Assembly (NCBI RefSeq): GCF_028751545.1
Contig: NZ_CP071867.1
Coordinates: 1,833,306-1,897,305, forward strand
From: Gilliamella sp. B3022
Lineage (GTDB): Bacteria > Pseudomonadota > Gammaproteobacteria > Enterobacterales > Orbaceae
Direction: 5' to 3'
DNA: 64,000 nt
The translations under genes were made by a program, and so were the position numbers. Positions 59,525 to 64,000 of this stretch are shown piece by piece. How positions within the stretch are numbered: the stretch's first letter is position 1; each line of letters begins with the position of its first letter. The notes below the pieces were generated by a model. It was not told the DNA's origin and did not search any database. It was given only the letters and a program-made list of their open reading frames with translations.

Positions 59525-60856
59525 TTATATTTTTGCAAGGCTAAGATATTTTCCCATTTCCTCCTTTGGAACCATGCCACCACCAGTTGCCCAAACTAAG
59601 TGAGTCGCATTTGTTAAAATTTCTGATGAAACATTAATTCTTTCTAAATATATTGAATTGTTTTCAACATGTAATGAACCAAGCATTCCAGCTAAAGCTG
59701 AGGGTTCTAATTGAATTTGTTGTTGTTTATTTAATAAACCGAGTAAATCATACATCTCTTGATCATTAATGGTGTAATAACCATCAATTAATCTTTCCAT
59801 TGCACGACCTACAAATCCCGAAGGTCTGCCTACGGCCAAACCGTCAGCAGCGGTGACATTATCAATACCAATATCTTGAACAGAGATATGGTCATGTAAT
59901 CCAGTATAAACACCTAAAAACATACAAGGTGAATGGGTTGGTTCAGCAAAAATGCAATGTACATCATCACCAAACGTCAGTTTTAATCCAAATGCAACTC
60001 CTCCAGGTCCACCACCCACTCCGCAAGGAAGGTAAACAAATAATGGATGTTGTTTATCCACCTTTATGTTCATCTCAGTAAATTGCTTTTTAAGGCGTTC
60101 ACCAGCTACTGCATACCCTAAAAATAAGATCTTTGAGTTTTCATCATCGATAAAAAAACAATTAGGATCAGATTCTGCAGCTTTACGGCCTTTTTCAACT
60201 GCAACACTATAGTCTTGTTGGTATTCGATAACATTTACACCGTTTGAACGTAATTTCTGTTTTTTCCACTCGCGAGCATCGCTAGACATATGAACATTAA
60301 CTTTAAAACCTAATTTAGCACTCATAATACCAATAGATAGACCTAAGTTACCTGTTGAACCTACTGCAATACTGTATCGACTAAAAAATTGATTGAATCT
60401 GTCAGAAAATAATTTGGTGTAGTCATCCTTTTCGGTTAATAAGCCATTTTCAATAGCAAGCTTTTCTGCGTGTGTCAGTACTTCATATACACCGCCACGA
60501 GCTTTTATGGAACCGGAAATTGGTAAATGGCTATCTTTCTTGAGGAACAGACTTCCTGTGATCTTGCGTTGATAACGGCTTTCAAGGGCCGCTTTCATAT
60601 TGGGAATCGGAACAACTTCGGACTCAATTATTCCTTTTGTTACTGCTGTTTCTGGAAATGCTTTGCATAAGTAAGGAGCAAATCTCGCTAATCGATCACT
60701 TGCATCTTTAACATCCTGCTCATTCAATTTTACATATGATAATCCATTTGTCAAGCTCGTTATATTAGGATTAAACCAAGCAGTCTCTTTTAGTTGTATT
60801 AAATTAGCAATTAAAGGATATTTTTGTATCAACTTTTCAACATCTTTAGTGATCAT
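59525..60856 (-). CDS. dsdA: D-serine dehydratase
   Basis: This 443-residue PLP enzyme deaminates D-serine to pyruvate and ammonia. PLP Lys lies in [11 protein letters not shown], the phosphate-binding glycines in [16 protein letters not shown], and [21 protein letters not shown] is family-typical. Length and sequence match E. coli DsdA. It follows dsdX by 21 bases. Confidence 0.98.
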   Translation of the reverse strand: MITKDVEKLIQKYPLIANLIQLKETAWFNPNITSLTNGLSYVKLNEQDVKDASDRLARFAPYLCKAFPETAVTKGIIESEVVPIPNMKAALESRYQRKITGSLFLKKDSHLPISGSIKARGGVYEVLTHAEKLAIENGLLTEKDDYTKLFSDRFNQFFSRYSIAVGSTGNLGLSIGIMSAKLGFKVNVHMSSDAREWKKQKLRSNGVNVIEYQQDYSVAVEKGRKAAESDPNCFFIDDENSKILFLGYAVAGERLKKQFTEMNIKVDKQHPLFVYLPCGVGGGPGGVAFGLKLTFGDDVHCIFAEPTHSPCMFLGVYTGLHDHISVQDIGIDNVTAADGLAVGRPSGFVGRAMERLIDGYYTINDQEMYDLLGLLNKQQQIQLEPSALAGMLGSLHVENNSIYLERINVSSEILTNATHLVWATGGGMVPKEEMGKYLSLAKI

Positions 60857-60877
60857 AATTTATTCCTGTAATTTATT

Positions 60878-62215
60878 TTATATAATATAAGATAGTAAAA
60901 AAGTACTTGCTAATGCGACTAATGAAGCAATAAATGTGGCTGATGTGTAGTATTTAAATATTTCATTTAATGTTGCACCGCAATATTGCTTAACTAACCA
61001 AAATAAAGAATCTGTAACAATTGTGCACCCAATAGCTCCTGAACCGATTGCTAATGTGATGACTTCTGGACTCAAGTTAGGATAGTGAGATAACATTGGT
61101 GAAACGATGGCGGTTGCTCCCATCATAGCAACAGTGGCGGATCCCACAGCGGCATGTAAAATTATCGATACAGACCATGCCAATAAAATTGGGTGCATAT
61201 CAAAATGAGACAAAATACCGGCTAAACCATCACTTAATCCACTGTTTTTTAGAATGCCATTAAATGCACCACCTGCACCAATTATTAATAAAATATTGGC
61301 AATGGATGAAAAGCAACTTTCTGTCTTAAATAACAACACGGACATAGTCATATTGCGCCGAATACCCAACATATAGTAAGCTACAAAGGCCCCAATAAAC
61401 ATTGCTGTAATAGGATTACCAAGAAATTCTAATATTAAGTAATTAAAAGAATTTTTATCGACAATAAAGTCTGCAGCTGTTTTTATTAGCATTAAAACAA
61501 TCGGTAGTAATACGGTAAATAATGTTGTGCCTAAAGAAGGAAGTTCTTCTTCTGTTCTCACTTTCATATCTGAAAACTCTTCAGGCACAGTTTTAAAAGG
61601 AATTTTATTTTTTATGCAATTTAGAAAGATTGGTCCGCCAATTAGTGATGCTAATAATCCAATACCTAACCCATAAACAATTACTGTTCCAATATCCGCA
61701 CCTAATGCATTTGTTACAAATAGTGCAGCAGGATGAGGTGGAACGATACAATGAACTGCCATTAAAGCAGTACAAAGTGGAATAGCTAGCGTCAAAAGGG
61801 ACGTTTTAGTTTTTTTAGCAATTGAAAAAGCTAATGGAATTAATAAAACTACACCTACTTCTACAAACAGGGTAATACCACAAATCAGCCCAACTAGCAC
61901 CATAGTAACTTGTGGAGATAACCAGCGACATTTTTGTAATGTCAACCCTATGCGCTCGGCAGCGCCTGAAATTTCCATCATTTTACCAAGAATGGTACCC
62001 AAACCTATTACTGTAGCTAGAAAACCTAATGTACTACCTATACCGTCTTCGATTGCTGCAATCATTTTTTGTGGAGGCATTTTCATCAATGCACCTACAT
62101 AAAAGCTAGCAAGTAATAACGCTAAAAAAGGATGAAGTCTAAATTTTATAATCGAGATTACTATAAGGATAATGCTGGTGATTAAAACACCTATAATCCA
62201 CAACTGCGAATCCAT
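60878..62215 (-). CDS. dsdX: D-serine transporter DsdX (GntP family)
   Basis: This 445-residue inner-membrane permease of the gluconate family has about 12 hydrophobic segments. GLGTILGKMMEISGAAERIG, GITLFVEVGVVLLIPLAFSIAKKT, IVPPHPAALF and AIGSGAIGCTIVTDSLFWLVKQYCGATLNE match E. coli DsdX closely. Strong site AAGGAGG before the ATG. It is cotranscribed with dsdA. Confidence 0.96.
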   Translation of the reverse strand: MDSQLWIIGVLITSIILIVISIIKFRLHPFLALLLASFYVGALMKMPPQKMIAAIEDGIGSTLGFLATVIGLGTILGKMMEISGAAERIGLTLQKCRWLSPQVTMVLVGLICGITLFVEVGVVLLIPLAFSIAKKTKTSLLTLAIPLCTALMAVHCIVPPHPAALFVTNALGADIGTVIVYGLGIGLLASLIGGPIFLNCIKNKIPFKTVPEEFSDMKVRTEEELPSLGTTLFTVLLPIVLMLIKTAADFIVDKNSFNYLILEFLGNPITAMFIGAFVAYYMLGIRRNMTMSVLLFKTESCFSSIANILLIIGAGGAFNGILKNSGLSDGLAGILSHFDMHPILLAWSVSIILHAAVGSATVAMMGATAIVSPMLSHYPNLSPEVITLAIGSGAIGCTIVTDSLFWLVKQYCGATLNEIFKYYTSATFIASLVALASTFLLSYII

Positions 62216-62323
62216 ATTACCTCCTTTCTTTTATTATTAATTGCTAGCTTTATTAAAAGTTTTTGGCGATAATTTGACAAATGATCAATTATGGGTTTAA
62301 CTTGAATTAAATTCATCTATAAA

Positions 62324-62339
62324 TGTGATTAAAATCAAA
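62324..62339. promoter_or_regulatory. Candidate CRP site between dsdX and dsdC
   Basis: TGTGATTAAAATCAAA contains TGTGA-N6-TCAAA, nine of ten core bases of the CRP site. It lies 109 bases before dsdX and 110 before dsdC. In E. coli dsdXA also needs CRP and DsdC. Confidence 0.55.
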
Positions 62340-62448
62340 AAAAGCTAATATTTCAATAAATTTCGTGTAAATAATTATTTAGAAGTGTAAATCTTGGAAC
62401 GCAAATACATGAATTAATATACTAATGGATTAGTAAAGGAGAATTATT

Positions 62449-63384
62449 ATGTATGATGAAAATAGGTTTTTAGTTAAAAATCATGTTGTTAATCGTTATC
62501 AGTTATCTAAACTGCATACTTTTGAGTCTGTTGCGCGTCATTTATCATTTGCATTGGCTGCTGAAGAACTTTGTATCAGTCCAAGTGCGGTCAGTCATCA
62601 AATCAATAAACTAGAAGATGAACTTTCATTTAAATTATTTCAACGATATCATCGACGAATAACTCTGACTCATGAAGGTATGAACCTATTTAAAGTGGTC
62701 AAAAAATCTTTAAATATTTTAAATCAAGAAATACTGGAGATTAAAAATCAAGAAGTTTTTGGTACTCTAACTATCTATTCAAGACCCTCATTTGCTCAAA
62801 ATTGGCTAATCCCAAAATTATCACTATTTGCTCGACATTACCCTTATATATCATTGAACATTGTATCGGGTAATGAAATTATTAATTTTAGTCGTCACCG
62901 GATTGATTTAGCTATTTATTTTGATGATCTGATTTATGATGATTTAAATAGTGAACATTTATTAAATGAAACGATGGTTCCTGTGTGTAGCCCATATTAT
63001 GCACAACAAAATGATTTATATAATAAAATTGAAAATTTATCGAAATGCTTTATATTGCATGACACCCAAGCATGGGGATATGACTCGAACTTTGATGAAT
63101 GGGAAAGTTGGGCCAAACATTTTTCATTATCTTATGATTTTAACGAAATGCAAAACATATGTTTTGATCGTTCAGACTTGGCGGCAACTGCTGCAATAAA
63201 TCATGCAGGTATAGCGATGGGAAGGAAGCAAGTCATAAAAAATTATCTCGAATCGGGCTTATTAATTACCCCATTTGAGGGGATGGAAGTGATGTGTTCT
63301 CAGCATTATTATATATGTACCCCAAAAGAAAGATATAATCCTAAAGCTGATTTATTTGTTAAATGGTTAAAAAGTTATGTATAA
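62449..63384 (+). CDS. dsdC: D-serine regulator DsdC (LysR family)
   Basis: This 311-residue LysR-type activator has its HTH at residues 22-80 (LHTFESVARHLSFALAAEELCISPSAVSHQINKLEDEL), preceded by a short extension as in E. coli DsdC, and a substrate-binding domain (FGTLTIYSRPSFAQNWLIPKL onward). Divergence from dsdX-dsdA gives the E. coli arrangement. The site AAAGGAG precedes the ATG. Confidence 0.93.
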   Translation: MYDENRFLVKNHVVNRYQLSKLHTFESVARHLSFALAAEELCISPSAVSHQINKLEDELSFKLFQRYHRRITLTHEGMNLFKVVKKSLNILNQEILEIKNQEVFGTLTIYSRPSFAQNWLIPKLSLFARHYPYISLNIVSGNEIINFSRHRIDLAIYFDDLIYDDLNSEHLLNETMVPVCSPYYAQQNDLYNKIENLSKCFILHDTQAWGYDSNFDEWESWAKHFSLSYDFNEMQNICFDRSDLAATAAINHAGIAMGRKQVIKNYLESGLLITPFEGMEVMCSQHYYICTPKERYNPKADLFVKWLKSYV

Positions 63385-63435
63385 AATTTTTTCAAGATAT
63401 TATGCTAATTGATATTAACAAACTCTCATTTGCTG

Positions 63436-63457
63436 AAGTGCGGTAGTGAACCGCACT
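63436..63457. repeat. GC-rich hairpin containing AAGTGCGGT
   Basis: AGTGCGGT (63437-63444) and ACCGCACT (63450-63457) form an 8-bp stem between the convergent dsdC and EamA genes. The left arm is part of AAGTGCGGT, the 9-base core of the Haemophilus-type DNA uptake sequence. No clear T-tract follows on either strand; it may still act as a terminator. Confidence 0.5.
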
Positions 63458-63473
63458 CACAAAAAATAACTTA

Positions 63474-64000
63474 TTATTTTTTTATATGTTTTAAATTGGA
63501 TATAGCAATCGCCAATAAGATAATTATCACTCCTGTCCATTGGTTGAAATACACGAATTCCTTTAAATAAAAATAAGAACAGGTAACTGCTACGGGTAAC
63601 TCTGCTGCTGATAATATTGCACTTAATGAAATCCCTATTTTAGGCATACCTACAGAAAATAAAAATGGTGGTAAAACTGTCCCAAATAAAGATAATAAAA
63701 AACCTAACTGATAAAGTTTATCACTCATATCTAGTTTAAAGAAAAACGTAGGTGGAAAAATTAAAAATGTCACAATGCAAGCACCGGTTATCATTAATGC
63801 ACTTTTTTCTAATGTTGGTAAATCATTACCAATATTACTGCTGGTTGTGATGAATAATGAGTACATTAATGCAGCTAAAAATCCAAATAGACAGCCAGTT
63901 AAATTCAATTTTATGTCTTCATTAAAAATACCAGCAGCTAAACAGCTACCGAAAATAATTGCTATTACGGTTAAAATTTGAAGATTAGTCGGTTTATTTT
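63474..64000 (-). CDS. EamA/DMT-family permease, partial (5' end beyond the window)
   Basis: The frame is open from the stop at 63474 to the right edge, so the N-terminal half is missing. The visible 175 residues hold about five TM segments of an EamA domain (LQILTVIAIIFGSCLAAG, GCLFGFLAALMYSLFITTSSN, FLLSLFGTVLPPFLFSVGMPKIG, ILSAAELPVAVTCSYFYLKE, QWTGVIIILLAIAIS), the typical second repeat of a 10-TM drug/metabolite transporter. The TTG near 63908 should not be taken as the start. Substrate unknown. Confidence 0.85.
   Translation of the reverse strand, partial: NKPTNLQILTVIAIIFGSCLAAGIFNEDIKLNLTGCLFGFLAALMYSLFITTSSNIGNDLPTLEKSALMITGACIVTFLIFPPTFFFKLDMSDKLYQLGFLLSLFGTVLPPFLFSVGMPKIGISLSAILSAAELPVAVTCSYFYLKEFVYFNQWTGVIIILLAIAISNLKHIKK

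Overview
The window looks like a chromosomal segment of an AT-rich gammaproteobacterium. Many genes are close homologues of Enterobacterales housekeeping genes in partly conserved blocks: hinT-lpoB-nagZ, yoaA-tsaB, rpsF-priB-rpsR-rplI, modABC next to modE-modF, glnK-amtB and dsdC next to dsdX-dsdA. Protein similarity, strong AT bias and a beta-glucoside PTS together suggest an Orbaceae member such as Gilliamella (bee gut). That assignment is inference from recalled sequences; no search was run. I saw no tRNA or rRNA gene, insertion sequence, prophage or CRISPR array.

Layout. 0-5.4 kb holds an aldo-keto reductase, the Ser/Thr transporter sstT, an acuR-acuI pair with two palindromic operators, and chaB. 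6-12.2 kb is a beta-glucoside catabolic operon: 6-phospho-beta-glucosidase, PTS EIIB, a large PRD activator, EIIA, an unknown 4-TM protein and EIIC. 12.4-14.1 kb is a secreted gamma-glutamyltransferase. 14.2-15.7 kb (minus strand) is the ribosomal operon rpsF-priB-rpsR-rplI, with a clear promoter and a candidate S6:S18 leader. 16.1-19.3 kb is hinT-lpoB-nagZ-tyrR, followed by a decayed small gene.

19.9-38.8 kb is a surface-glycan (LPS or LOS) island. It holds a GT4-like enzyme with a heptad tail, a GT2-GT4 fusion, the dTDP-rhamnose genes rfbB-A-C-D, a protein of unknown family, two tandem MsbA-type flippases, two GT9 proteins and four GT8 proteins. No polymerase, Wzx, Wzm/Wzt or ligase was recognised, which fits stepwise building of a short glycan that MsbA-type pumps flip with lipid A-core.

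39.1-64 kb is mostly conserved metabolism: yoaA-tsaB, grxA, yggN, folD, ppiB-lpxH, the molybdate genes (modC is short; a ModE-box match lies between modA and modE), uvrB with DnaA-box-like sites upstream, a YoaB-type RidA protein, purE-purK-dgt, glnK-amtB behind a textbook sigma-54 promoter with a far-upstream NtrC-like site, an orphan gene, dsdA-dsdX and divergent dsdC (D-serine use), and an EamA permease cut by the right edge.

Most worth a second look are the tandem MsbA pair inside the glycan island, the heptad-repeat and fused glycosyltransferases, TyrR lacking its ACT domain and the Walker B glutamate, ModC lacking the TOBE domain, the decayed gene at 19.5 kb, and several precise regulatory sites.
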